This document shows, piece after piece, positions 9,565 through 21,500 of a stretch of DNA of 64,000 nt (positions are counted from its first letter, which is position 1; each line of letters opens with the position of its first letter). Made by a program: the position numbers and the translations under genes. The DNA lies in the NCBI GenBank assembly GCA_002049455.2, contig KV918932.1, positions 62,001-126,000 of the forward strand. The letters run 5' to 3'. This DNA is from Porphyra umbilicalis (taxonomy: Eukaryota > Rhodophyta > Bangiophyceae > Bangiales > Bangiaceae). The notes beneath the pieces are model-generated. The model worked only from the letters and a program-made list of their open reading frames with translations, searched no databases and had not been told where the DNA came from.

Positions 9565-12500
9565 CCTCCCCCTCGCCCGCCCGGGTGGCGCCACCGAGGG
9601 ACGAGCGTCGGTGCCCGCCACGTCGAGGCTGCTCTGTGCACAGGAGACGGAAGAGGGAGGGGGGGGGGCTGAGGCATCCGAGAGCGCCGTCAAGGATCGA
9701 CGGCACCGTGGGGGCGAGGGGCGGCGGGCGCCGACGCACGCGCGTGGGCGGCCGGTCGTCTGGCACGCGCGCTTGTGTGGGCGATCGCCCGCGCCAGCGC
9801 GCGGTGCGAGTGCGGACGGGCGATGGGGCGCTTGGGCGCCGCGCCTGAGCGTGGCCGCCAGCGACGCGCAAGCGAGGGGGGCCATGATCGTCAGCTTGTG
9901 CTGGAATCCCCATCAGACGCCAAATTCCGATGGGCTTTGATAGGCTGTTGATGCGCCTATCGAACGTGCCCTACGAGGAATATGGATGGGGCTGTTTGAT
10001 GGGCTCTCTTCGATGGGCTTAAAAGTTCATTACAGTGCCACAACTTTCTCAATGATCCGAGAGAGCTTGAGACCTGTCGCTCGTGTCCGTGTGCTGGTTT
10101 CTTTTGCTGCTGGGTTCGCATCTTGTGCTTCTTTATCGCCCTACACCCTGACCACGTGACAACCCATCCACGCCACACATGCACATGTACTCTCTAGACG
10201 CGCATATCGGACTCCGTCCTCTCTGCCCCTGACAAGAATTGAGCAAGTGCGTCGCCCTCTACGCTATCTCCTCTCAAAGCCCCCCTCAGAGCAGAGGCGG
10301 CAATGCAGGATACTGCAGATCACAGGGAGGACAGGAGAAAAAGCCAGACGCACACAAAGCAAGCCAACACACAGTCATTGTCAGGTGGCGGGTGAAAAAT
10401 CGTTACCAACACAAAGGCCAGTGTGGTAATGGTGCTCCACGAAATAACACTACGGACTAATGACCCCCCCCGCTGGAGACTATACACCACAGGCCAGTCC
10501 AAACAGGCTGCTCGCATGCCGCGGGAATTGGTTTGCGCACCAAAAGAGCGACAAGGCGTGCGCTCCATACGTACACGCGTAGCTCGCTAGGATAGCCATA
10601 GGTGCGCAAGCCGCCACGGGGAGCAATGGTGGCCGATCACGACCACGTGCTCGGCGCGCGAAGTCACAAGCCCTCTGCCGCAACACCACGGCCAAGTCCT
10701 CCTCAGCATGCACGAAGCTACCTCGTGGGTGGCAAGCTACCTCGTGGGTGGCGAGAGCCGCGGTGCAACAGCGCCAGCACAGCGAACTTCGGGGTGAGCT
10801 ACATGATCTGACGAGTTCTGATCTGACCAATGAGGTATCGTTAAAGCCCTTCGTCACGATTGTCCGTGTTTGGTGATGCTCATTAGACCATCAAACGGTC
10901 CAGAAAATTGTGAATCGAATTGATAGACTCAAAGGGCGCGGTTGATGGCAATATCGAAGAATGATTTCGATGGTCTGATGGGACTTGATAGGGCCAGATG
11001 GGAGTTGATGGGAAGTTTAGTCCAAGCTGACGATGGTCCCGGGCGGGGCGTACGCCCCGCCGGGTGGAGCATGGAAAAACACTCCCAGGAGTCTTACCTG
11101 TCTTCAAGCACGTGGGGGCATGTCTGAGGGTCCTGACAAATCACGTCAGTGAGCATCTGAAGGGGGGCTAGACTCCAAGGCCGCGAGTGGCTGTGCGGCG
11201 CTGTCTCATCAGACACATGTTCGCTTGTTGGCCAATCGTTGCATCTTTGCTGGAAGCCTGATCGGGGGCATGCGAAGATGAATATGTTCAATGTTCCGGT
11301 GCGAGCTCCTGTTTGACATTCTGAAAGGAGTCCGTGCATTACTCTCAATTTCTTCCTGTGGATGACGACCCGTATGTACTCACTACAGTCTTTCTCCATT
11401 CCTGTATTCCAGGCACGTGCGTGCAATACCCTGGCCTTCAGAGCATTGCCAACAACTCAGGCTATCGCTATCGGCTATTCCATTCTAGAACCAAGTCCGC
11501 GTCCTTAGACAGCCACATGTACGTCAGCGGTTGGCTCCTGTGCTGTCATGAGCCTAAGTACCCGCAGGTTTCCTTACACCAGGCCTTGTCTGGGCCCGAT
11601 CAAGACGATATTTTCTGCCAGGACTTGATTCACTGCAGCGGCAGATGACAACTGTGGTGAGCAGCCGTATCAACCATAACGAAGGCGCAGAGAACGCAGA
11701 CGGACAAAGAAACAGGTCAAAATGTGCAGCACTTGATGACGACCACGCCTAGAAGGACGTCACTGTAGGACCATTGCCATGCACGACAGCTCTTGCGGAC
11801 GTTCCCACCACCTCTGCCCAGAAGAAACTGGCAGTCAATCTTGCAGACGTGGCGCTCACGTTGCAGCCACGTGCTACTATTTGCTGTGAAACGGGTCGTT
11901 GATCCATCACATGGGCCAATCAGAGGCCCCCGTGAGATAGCCTCGGCTATCAGAAAAGCTATTCCGACTCGAAATAGAAAAGCGATAGCCGCACAGCTAT
12001 TCTTGGTCAGCGGAAGCCAGAATCAAGTAGGTAGTTCGATTTCCATGGCCCGAACAAAAAAAGGGCTTCTTCGTCTTAAAAGTGGTGTTACATCGGACTT
12101 CAGGTGCTTAATGGGACACGTTGTGCAACGTGGGTTGAATATGGGGATAGCATCTCATTGTTAACAATGCTCTCAGGGCGGTGGCGCGCTCGGCGACGCA
12201 CGGACACCGGGCACGCAGGCCGGCTCCATAGCCGCGAGCGCGCACGGGGGCGCGAACAGCCCCGTTTCCGTGGCGGGGGGGGCGTGGGGCGGGAAAAGGA
12301 GTGCCGCCGCCGCCACCGCAGCGGCGGCGGGCTGCCGGCGTCGCGCGACGCCCACGGGAGGGACCGTCACTCCGCCGCGCAGCGCACCTGCGAAGGGCGG
12401 GTGGGGCGGCCGACACGACGCACGGGCGGGCGGGTGGGACCGACCGCCGCGCGACGGGGCGCCTCTAACCGCGCCGCCAGATGGCTTCAGATCTCGCCGA

Positions 12501-12725
12501 CGAGCCACCGCAACAAAAGCCGGCGAGCAGGTACGATCACCCGCGGGTCATCGTGGGCGCGTTGAACCCCAGAAGTCGCTGCGCGCGGTCGCCGCGCGCA
12601 ACTCGGGGCGGTTGGGGGGGGCTGGGGGGCAGGCGCCGTCTGGGCCCTGTGACCCCTGTGGCAGGACAGTCCTTCTCAGCCACGTAACTCCATTCGCTTT
12701 TAGCGTCATCGCGACCCTTCCAACC
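9565..12725. other. Intergenic and repeat-derived DNA, no gene recognised
   Basis: The composition drops to roughly 50% GC after about 9.9 kb. I see short GATGGG-rich stretches near 9905-10020 and 10870-11010, a 19-bp direct duplication (AAGCTACCTCGTGGGTGGC) near 10713-10750, and GGCTATCGCT motifs in opposite orientation near 11459 and 11980. Open frames are short and without domains. The last 500 bases are GC-rich but also lack a gene. Confidence 0.5.
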
Positions 12726-12743
12726 AGAGGTTCCCAAGCGTAT
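12726..12743 (+). repeat. Left terminal inverted repeat of the 11.5-kb element
   Basis: CAGAGGTTCCCAAGCGTA matches the complement of the sequence at 24259-24276 at 16 of 18 positions. It is followed by subterminal motifs to about 12930, including two AAGCGTATC copies around 12848-12870. Confidence 0.6.
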
Positions 12744-12930
12744 CACTTTTTGAATAACGTATGATTTCTGGACACCGAAATTCGTCAGCGAATGCGTATC
12801 TGCCCGGCGACGACTGGGCCCGAAGCGAGTGTCGCGAAAATGCCAGCCAAGCGTATCGATTAAGCGTATCTACGCTTGAAGAAATCTGGCGAGCGAAATG
12901 ACCGTTCGCGCCTGAACAGCGTATCTCACT
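12744..12930. repeat. Left subterminal motif cluster
   Basis: AAGCGTATC, TACGCTTGA, GAGCGAAAT and CAGCGTATC occur several times in both orientations over less than 200 bases. The same core (AAGCG followed by TA or A) is clustered inside the right end at 24110-24258. Clusters like these usually bind the element's own transposase. Confidence 0.55.
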
Positions 12931-14019
12931 CTCTTAGTAGCCCCCGTTTTCGATCCTGTTCAAAGAGCGAGATCGCAAGATCCTGCTGTGACGGTGACAA
13001 TGTCGGTCATATGTGGCCCCTGACAGCGGACCGTCTCGTGTGGGCAAGAGTCAAGCGGTGTGCGGACGTACAGTACTCCCTGTCAACGCCGCGCCACAGC
13101 TTGGCGCCATCTGAATGGGCAGGAGCATCGTGCTCACAGCACGGGCTGTCAAAGCCTGAGGTGTCGGTCCGCGGTGCCGTCTCGCCGCGGCACGTATCCC
13201 TCAATGCCGTCTGGAAAGTACGTGGCTCTCTCAGAGCCACGTTTTACACGCAGCGTGGCCGAGGTGTCCGATGAGAGAGGACCTCCATCGGCCTTGGCCA
13301 AGTCGCGTGGGCAACGTCGTCTACATTGAAGTTTTCTCCATCTAGGAACCGGTTTCGATGTAACCCCGGACTTGGAGGATCTGGTCGTGGGTTGAGGGTT
13401 TCGTTGGACATTGGTGGGCCCTTCGATGTAACTTATATCGATGACCACTGTTTCATCGGCCGATGGACTCCGTATCTGGGGAATTTTGACCAGACAATGA
13501 ATCTAGCAGGGGGGTGTCTGGGGACTGTCCGCACGTGCGTATCTAGGGACGAGGATTCGCTGCGCGGGCAGCAGCGTGCGACGGTGTTTCGCTGGTCTGC
13601 GGGGGGGGCGGGTGGGCGCTTTCTGGGCGGTGTGAGCACGCGCGGTGCGTGGCGATGCGTCGCGCTTCCGCGGTACGGTACCGCCACACGACGGGCGCTG
13701 GATCCTGGCTACAAAAGGAACAAAAGAAGGACAGCAGCATCCAGAGCAAATGCCCTGTCTACCAGCCAGTGTTGTACCGCCCCAGCCATGAGCACACAAG
13801 CAGTCCCTCCACCCTCCGGCTGCTACAACAAGATGGTCGCCCGTGCTCACGATCATGCACTTCAAATGCCAGACGTGCAGTGAAAGCGAGACAGGCCACC
13901 AGACCATTAAACAAGCGATAACAAGGGGTGCACCGCAGAGCACGAGTCACTCGGTGAGAAGACGAACAAAGCGACAGACGAGGCACCGAGTCGAGCAATG
14001 GGATTAGCACGTATGGTTC

Positions 14020-16668
14020 TCAGACCACGGCCGGGGCTGCCGCGGCCGCCGCCGCGGCCATCTCCGCCCGCGCCGTGGCGGAGACAGCAATGTCGATAGC
14101 CGCAGCCGTGGCACGCTGCGCGGGAACTTCTCCTGCCGGCATCTCTGCGCCCCCAGACGCAGCGGCGTCCGCTGCCGCTGCGGCGCCCACCGAAGCCGCG
14201 CCCTGTGTCACAGACGCAACGGTGCCCGCATCTACCGCCGCCTCCGCATCGTCCTCGGACTCGTCGCCCGCAAGAGACTTGGCCAGCTCCACCAGCGTGC
14301 GGGCGCCACTGACCGGCACCGGATCCATCGGGAAGACAAAAAGAGCGGGATCCTCCGCGTCAGAGATGACCATACCGTGCCACTGCGTCTTGCTTAGCGG
14401 CACAAACGCCTTGAGCGCAAGAACTTCCCAGCGCCAGCGGTCGTACCAACCGCTGTCCATACCGGTACGGCGGCGCGTGCCACCCGCCTCAATCTGCTCC
14501 AGGGCGGCCCGCACAAAGGCCGCACAAAGGGCGAGGTGGCCCCAGGCCAGTACGACGTGCGCCGCGTCACCGACGTTAGTCGGCTCACGGATACGGTCCT
14601 GGACCCCAAGGTGCTTGAACATGGCCTTGACCGCGGCTAGCATCCCCTGAAGTCCCAGCTCGGACGCCTCAAGCCGCGGCTTGACCGCCTGCTCTCCACC
14701 ACCCTCCACCCGGCGGTTGCCCAGCCACTCCGTCGCCTCCGACGGCAGCATCGACTCGGGGGTGGACTTGATCTCAAAAAACCAAGCTGCAACAGTCCGC
14801 TTCTTGATGGCCTCAAGGACATGGGAGATGGCCTGCGTGATAGGCTGGTAGGCGCGACGCGTCTCCACCTTGGTCTTACCCTTATTTGAGACCTTACGCG
14901 CGCTGTTGCGAGGCGTGGGGGGACTGATGTCCGACAGCAAGAAGCTGTTGGCGTGGCCGTCGTTCAGCGACAACTCCTCTTTGGTTTCGTCCACGATGAG
15001 CTTCCAGTCTGCATCCGAGTCGAGCAGCACGTCGCGGGTGTACGTCGCGCCGCCGATGTTGCCAAACGTGCGGGACTTGACGCGCCCCCGCACGCGCAGC
15101 ATCTTGATCGTACCCTCCTGCAGAAACGACAGCTTCTTGCCGACAGCAGTCGCCGCCGCCGACGTGGTACTCAGCGCCGCGCTCCCCACCGTGCCGTTTC
15201 CGGAAAGGGTGTTCATCTCCTCGTGGTCGTAGTACTCCTCACCGTCGGTGTCGACGATGCGGCGCTTACAATTGGTCGGGCTCTGTTGGAACCCCTTGAC
15301 AGACACGGTCAGGTCCTCCATTTTCTTGCCCTGCGACTGCATCTCGCGGGACATGAGCCGCATGTTGCCCGTCAAGTTGTCAACGGCATCGATGAGCACA
15401 GGCGCATGCTTCAAAAAGTCCATCAGCTTCTGCATGTTGGTGTCGTTGAGCGCTCCGCCGCCCCCCTCCTCCGGCTGCTTCACCTTCTTCGGCTTCGGGC
15501 CTGCCGGGACAGACTCAACGTCGTCGCTGCTGGAATCCGATCGCTTCCGGGCGAGGCGCTTTCCGCCGGGCTTGTGGTGGGAGGCCCGACGGGCAGCAAA
15601 GGCGCTCGACCTGGCCGCCGTGTCCTTCTGCACGCCACCGGACGCACGACCGACACCAGCGTCAGGCGTACACGGCGTCGACGGGGTGGCGGCCGACCCC
15701 CCAGTCGGCATGGCTGCTTGCCCAGCGGCAGGCGCAGCGGTGGCCGTGCCGGATGCCGCCGCCGTGTCGCACGTCGATGAACCAGCGGGCACAGAAGAAA
15801 TGAGTGGGCGGCGAATCCCCGCTGCTCGACGGGCGCCGGCACGCTTGAGAGCAGGAGGGGTCACCGGGCGGTGAACAGGGGCCGATGGCATAGACGACGA
15901 CGGCCGAGCGACGGCAGCACCAAAATCGGAGGCATTAACCGTGGGCGGCACCATCTCCGCCTCCGCGGACCACGCGGGAGGACCCTGAAAGTTGTCATTG
16001 GCCGCCTGTGGCGCGCTCAGAAGCGGCGACACGTCACCCGTCGCCGTACCCCACACCGAAGAATGCAGCGCAGAGCCCGGGTTTGTGCCGTGCGCAGTGG
16101 GGATGAGGCCCTTCGGAGCACCTGCTCCCGCCGTTGCAAAGGTTTGAGCACCGGTGGAGGGTGGGCTGCAGTTAATCACGCCTCGGACCTGCTGCGCACC
16201 AGGGAGGAACGACAGAGGCGGAAGGCGCGTGGCCCCGGCGAGCGAGCCAGACAGGAACGTCGACGGGTCGAACAACGGGGGCGGCGGAGGAGCTGAAAAC
16301 TGCACCATGGGCGGGCGCACTTGGTTGCCGTTGAAGTAAACCGGGGGGCTCCCATGCACCAGAGGCGCCAGCGCCACCTGCGCCGACGGCGCACCCGTCG
16401 TGTGATGCATCCCGGCGGAAACGAGCTCCACTTCGGGGCCAGCGCTTGTCCCTAGCGGAGCTCCGGGCGCGTAGCTTGGCGGCTGACCGACACTTGCGCT
16501 CCCGGCGGCAGCCCCTCGGGCAGCGGCCGCACGCATCTCGTCCTTGACCTGGCGGTCGGCTCCTGTTGGAGTACAAGATGCAGCGACGCGTCGAGCCTCC
16601 TTGTGAACGTTGCGAGCCCGCGCGGACGCGACAGAGGGGAGTGAGCGCTTGCCGCCTCGGCCCACCAT
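14020..16668 (-). CDS. Accessory protein of the 11.5-kb transposon (TnpA-like role inferred)
   Basis: An intact 882-codon frame without introns, from the ATG at 16668 (MVGRGGKRSLPS). The first 370 residues are disordered and rich in Ala, Pro, Ser and Gly. A basic stretch follows (ARKRSDSSSDDVE and GPKPKKVKQPEE), a likely nuclear signal. Next comes a predicted helical region (MQKLMDFLKHAPVLIDAVDNL), which may be a coiled coil. The C-terminal half is globular and conserved-looking (MLRVRGRVKSRTFGNIGG, VAAWFFEIKSTPESML, DSGWYDRWRWEVLALKAF, MVISDAEDPALFVF), ending in an acidic tail. I recognise no named domain. Position inside the inverted ends, head-to-head with the transposase, suggests a DNA-binding or regulatory partner, as the second gene of CACTA elements is. 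A host gene trapped in the element is the alternative. Confidence 0.65.
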   Translation of the reverse strand: MVGRGGKRSLPSVASARARNVHKEARRVAASCTPTGADRQVKDEMRAAAARGAAAGSASVGQPPSYAPGAPLGTSAGPEVELVSAGMHHTTGAPSAQVALAPLVHGSPPVYFNGNQVRPPMVQFSAPPPPPLFDPSTFLSGSLAGATRLPPLSFLPGAQQVRGVINCSPPSTGAQTFATAGAGAPKGLIPTAHGTNPGSALHSSVWGTATGDVSPLLSAPQAANDNFQGPPAWSAEAEMVPPTVNASDFGAAVARPSSSMPSAPVHRPVTPPALKRAGARRAAGIRRPLISSVPAGSSTCDTAAASGTATAAPAAGQAAMPTGGSAATPSTPCTPDAGVGRASGGVQKDTAARSSAFAARRASHHKPGGKRLARKRSDSSSDDVESVPAGPKPKKVKQPEEGGGGALNDTNMQKLMDFLKHAPVLIDAVDNLTGNMRLMSREMQSQGKKMEDLTVSVKGFQQSPTNCKRRIVDTDGEEYYDHEEMNTLSGNGTVGSAALSTTSAAATAVGKKLSFLQEGTIKMLRVRGRVKSRTFGNIGGATYTRDVLLDSDADWKLIVDETKEELSLNDGHANSFLLSDISPPTPRNSARKVSNKGKTKVETRRAYQPITQAISHVLEAIKKRTVAAWFFEIKSTPESMLPSEATEWLGNRRVEGGGEQAVKPRLEASELGLQGMLAAVKAMFKHLGVQDRIREPTNVGDAAHVVLAWGHLALCAAFVRAALEQIEAGGTRRRTGMDSGWYDRWRWEVLALKAFVPLSKTQWHGMVISDAEDPALFVFPMDPVPVSGARTLVELAKSLAGDESEDDAEAAVDAGTVASVTQGAASVGAAAAADAAASGGAEMPAGEVPAQRATAAAIDIAVSATARAEMAAAAAAAAPAVV

Positions 16669-18581
16669 GACGGTGGCTGGGCCGCGATCGCCTGACGCAA
16701 TGAGGGGGAGCGAGAGATAGCGGGTAGGGCAGACGTGGGGGGGGGGGGGTTGCAGCGCTCGAAGGGAGTGGAACGGAGCGCAAGCGGGTTGTGGCCAGCG
16801 ACGGGTGGGGTGGTGGACTCATCGGGAGCGACACGGCATGGCAGCAGCCAGGCCTTTAAGCAGGCCGACGACGCCGGCACGGGAACGGGGACCGGCGCAA
16901 TCCACGCTCGTGGCGCGGAGTGGGTAGACGGCCCACTACGCGCCTAGGGGATGCGTGAACGCGTTCGGATGGGGAAGCAGGGGGGGTCACAACCAACGCT
17001 CACGGCTGTCGCGCAACGGGGGCAACTCGCAAAGAAAAAAAACGGACAGAACAAGCGGACAGGGCAGCAGTCAGCACCCACTATATCGTGAAGCAGGCTT
17101 TGAAAGCGCGCCAGAGAACGATTGCACCGAGGAGGAGCGGCGCTGGTCATTGCATAGAATCTATTCCCGCTGCTCGGACGCTTGGCTCAACAGCGGTCAG
17201 GTGAGACAATCGTCAGGGCCAGAAGCGACGGTCCTCATACCACTGCCCCAATAGCGGCCTGCTGCGACAAGCGTCGCGCCCCGAAAACCATATGTGCACC
17301 CTGCCCCCCCACCATAGGACAGCACCATTCAGTCCAGGAAGCCACACACGGACACAACTGTATACCGACCATGAGTGCCCTCAGGTGGAGCCGAAAACAA
17401 GCCACGGTGCAAGGGCGGGAGCGAGAACCGTCAGCCTTCGGACGGTTGTTGTCAAGTGTCGACGGCGACACTCCTCGGCAGGAACGCCGATGACCTCAGC
17501 CGTCGAGGGGCCCCAGCGCCAGGGGCAGGTACACAGAGTGCGGCAGCCGACCAAGAACGCTGGTGACGGAGGCGACGTCAACGCACCTTTTTTGAAAAGG
17601 GCGCGCTGTTCTCGACGCGCGCTGACGTCGCGGAATCTCCCGCGTCACTGTATCCTTCGTCCGATTGATGTCACTTGGCCAATATTTCTTCGCTTACTCG
17701 GCAGTATAATTGTAGCACCCGTTTCATTCATGCTGAAGGAGCGGAAATCAGCAAAAGATCTGATTAACATGGCTCTCAGTTCTTGCCGAGAGCCGCCCAT
17801 CTCACTCCAACGTGGGGCTACGTTTACTTGAGACGGTAAGTCTCACTGTGTCCCTGTACACACTGGATGTACTTAGGATAGTCTTCAAAGGTAAATGGAC
17901 GACGTCGACTCTCAGGTGTCTGCCTCTTGCCTGCTCGCCTCTGCGCCCGTCTCCGCGATTCCACTTGCCGCCTGCCTAGACAAGTGGACCGTGCCGGTAC
18001 CGGGCTTCACTGCTTGCGCCCCGGTCGGTTGGCAACGTTTGCGCCGATGCATGCCCCTGCTTGCCACCCTCGTCACTCGTCTGACGACGCGGGAGGGACC
18101 CCACACGTCCTGCTCTGCTCCGTTGACAGTGGGCTCGTTTTCCGTCACGGCTAGCAGCTGACGGGCGGCATGAGGCCAACGCTGTCGTGAGACTGGCCAA
18201 GTGTGGGGGGAGGTGCCCGTGGATCGTCTTGTGACGTGAATAAATCACCAGATGGCGAGCGCTACGCATGTGGTTCCCGGTCTACCTCTCGTGGCATGAG
18301 TGCTGACCTGTGCTTGGCAGTCCCTCGCTCCCGAGGTACTTGCTTTTGCCCCTCAAGCAGTGCGCCTCCGGTCGCGCAGACCCCATAAGAGAGGGGCAGA
18401 GAGCTGGGTATTGTCGTGTCGGACCAACGCACGGCTTTCGCTCCTTTCCTCAACCCCCCCCTCGCTTCCCCACCACATGCTCCGTCCTCCGCCCCCCCTC
18501 CCGCGCGTGGATGCTTGAGAACGGGCTGGCGTCGGCTGGCGTCGTGCGCCGGGGGGCTTCCCGCCGGCGGCACGTGTCGCA
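16669..18581. other. Intergenic region between the divergent transposon genes
   Basis: About 1.9 kb separates the two start codons and should contain both promoters. I see no strong TATA box; CTTAAAGG on the minus strand near 16855 and CCATAAGAG on the plus strand near 18385 are weak candidates. A G run lies at 16739-16749. Open frames here are short and without domains. Confidence 0.5.
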
Positions 18582-21500
18582 ATGTCGGACCGTCCCCCCT
18601 CGAGAAGGGCGCTCGACAAGGCAACACGACAGGCACCAAACTCCACGAGCGCACCACCACGGCGTCGCAACCCGCGAAACCCGCGCGAGTGCACCGATTG
18701 CAACGCCGCTTTCCCCTCTCGGTCTGCGCTGGTGTGGCACCGCATCCAAATCCACTTACGTGTTTCCAATGCGGCCGGCGAGATTTCGAGCCGCAGCTCC
18801 CCTCTTCGCGGTGCCAATGCCAATAGCGATGCGACGGGTGGGGACGGGGACACAGGAGTGGGCGAAGACCGGGGCGGCGCGGTGAGCGGGAGCGGGGGAA
18901 GCGCGACAGGTGGGGGCGGGGGCGACACACCGGTTGGGGACGGAGGCAGGCAGGCGTTTGGGGACAGGAGCGTCGCGGCCACCGGAGAGGCGGGCGACGC
19001 AGCCGTTAGAGATGGGGCTGGCGTTGTGGGGGGCTTGGGAGGAAACTCTGCGTGCGGTGCTGCGGGTTGCACGGGCGTCAACGCTGCCGGAACTGCTCCT
19101 TGCGATGGGCGCTGTGCGGCTAGCGGCGCTGCGGGCTGCGCGGGAGCCAACGCGACGGGTGGCCACGGGGGGGACGCTAACGGCACAGTGGAGGGCGGCG
19201 CCGCCAAGACAGCGTTTGACCCCACCAATGACCTCAGCAAGGAGGTCAAGCAAGAGCTGCTCGCGTTGATGGAGGCAACACGCGAAGAGGTTGACCAGGA
19301 GGAGGCGCCCGGGCGTAAGCGGAGGCGTCTGGCGACGGGGGCCACGGCTGAGCGCCGCTTTACGTACGCCACCACCTCGACGGCTGTGCGCGCCCTGTAC
19401 GAAGAGTACGGCGACTGGGAGCGGGCCGAGGCCGCCGTCAACCGGAGAAAGGGCTTTAGGACGGGCCGCTTCAGCTCATTCCGGTTGCGGGCGGTGCAAC
19501 GCTTTGCACTCAAGAGTGGCGGGGCCGGGTTATCGTTGCAGTGGCTGCAAGAGCTCTTCGACCTGTTGGACACGTGGGACGGCACGAAGCCCGGCATGCC
19601 GATCGACGACCTGCATGAGCAGCCCATCCGAAAGGCGTTCAACTCCTGTAACGCGTTCAAAGAAGCTGTACGTGATGACGTCGACGACGCGGTGCTCGAG
19701 GCTGGGTGGATGAAATGCACTCTGGTGATCGACGGCGAGCGCTTCACGGCGCTCTTCCGGCCCGTTCTCCGAGTCGTGTTGGACATGCTGAGAGCGGGAA
19801 AGAAGGTGCAGCTGTGGAGCGGTGAGAATGGGCCCGCATTGCCGACAGACAAACGGGAGTCTCCCCTCGACGGGGACGCGTTCCGCCTCAACGAGGCCGC
19901 TGTCATGGCCGATAAGAAGGACCCCGCCTGCTTCGTCCTCGGCTTGCACGTGTACAGCGATGCGAGCCAGCTTTCGTGGTCGGGAGGTACGTTCGTCTGT
20001 AGCGTGTGGCGGGCGACCGTGTGAGATGGGTCTGCATCTGTAACTCGCAGACGCTATGAGCCTTGTGCTAACTCTTTTTTGGTCACCGTCTGCTTCTGTG
20101 CGCCAGTGGGGCCAATCGCATGTCGCTGTGTCTGCAACGCGCGTAGCTCATAAGCTGTACCCGCTGCGTGTACGCGTTGTCAATGTCGTGACTGGTGACG
20201 TTGAGTGGGAACCTATCGCATACATCCCCATCGTGAGGAAACAGAAGGAGCCGGCGGCAGAGCGCCGTGCGCGTGCTCGCCGCCACAGCATTCTTCAGAG
20301 GGTGCTGTACATGGCATTCCGTACAACCATTGCTGCCAGCCGGCACGGCGTCAAGCATGAGATGGGAGGCAAGACGTACGTGGCCTTCCCCCGCATCTTA
20401 CTTTACGTTTGCGATCAGCCCGAGGAGAAGGCGGTGCTGTGCATCAAGGGCGGTAACTGCAAGTTTCCGTGCTCGTCATGCCTCGTCCCGGCGGATTTTG
20501 CGGGAGCCCCGGCCGCCCTGAAGGCGACCGAGCGAAGTGCAGTGGAGACTCTCAAGCGACAGGTCAACGCAGAGGCCCAAGAGAGGCTCCACCACCAAAT
20601 GCAGAGCCGTTCCGACTTGGAGGCTCACGATAGCGCGCACAGTCGACTGCCCGCTTTAGCTGGCATGTTCGGGCTCTCCACAGATCCTTTCCTTCTCTAC
20701 AAGACCGTTGGATTCGATTGCTAGCACGTACGTGGTAGCCGGTCTGTCTTGTGGGTGGGTGCGTCTCATTCTGCTATGGAGAGTTTTCTGCTGATGTGCA
20801 GCTCCGGTCTGACGTCCTGCCTGGTGTTGCTTTCACGGTTCATTTCGCACATTGGTTGTGTTTTTGCACAGGTCATGGACTTGGGTGTCACCAGGATGCT
20901 GGTGCACCGCCTGGTCCGCGTCTTTCCACACATTTGTGACGGGCATTACCCGCTCTGCGAGACGATTGCGGCTACGTTTCGCGTGGCCAACATGCGGCTC
21001 GAGTACATGGGGCGTCGTTCTAAGGCCAGCCACGTCCCCCCCGGGTATGTTATCTGCGAGACACTGACCGCCTCATGCTTCTTCAGTTTAGGCTAGGTGG
21101 TCGAACTAGGGTGACCTGTTGTCTCTCTCGATTCTGACCGCGACGAGGATCCTGCAGCACGTTGTGCGCCTTTTCCGCATCCGCCTGCCTGTCATGCCTA
21201 TCTGTCCGACAGGTACATTGCGTCAGAAAAGGACAAACAAGCCACTTTCACCGGGGCTCAGCAGAGGGCGGGTGTCTATGCTCTCCCATTCGCCGTGGAC
21301 GGCATTTTCGGCTTCGGAAGGCGTCGGCCCAAGTCGCATGCCAAACCCAAAAAGAACCGCAAGGCTGCGGACGTCACCCACGCCCAAGACGGTGCCACCG
21401 GGGGCGACCTCCTATTTCAACAGGGCGCCTGCGATGAGGACGACGAGGAGCTCCCCGTCGGATTCTCGTTTGACTGGAAGGCCTACAAAGAGAAGTTTGG

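Noticed and set aside
11459-11990. Inverted GGCTATCGCT motifs as a possible MITE
   Set aside because: The match is only about ten bases within locally repetitive GCTAT sequence, and no target duplication is visible.
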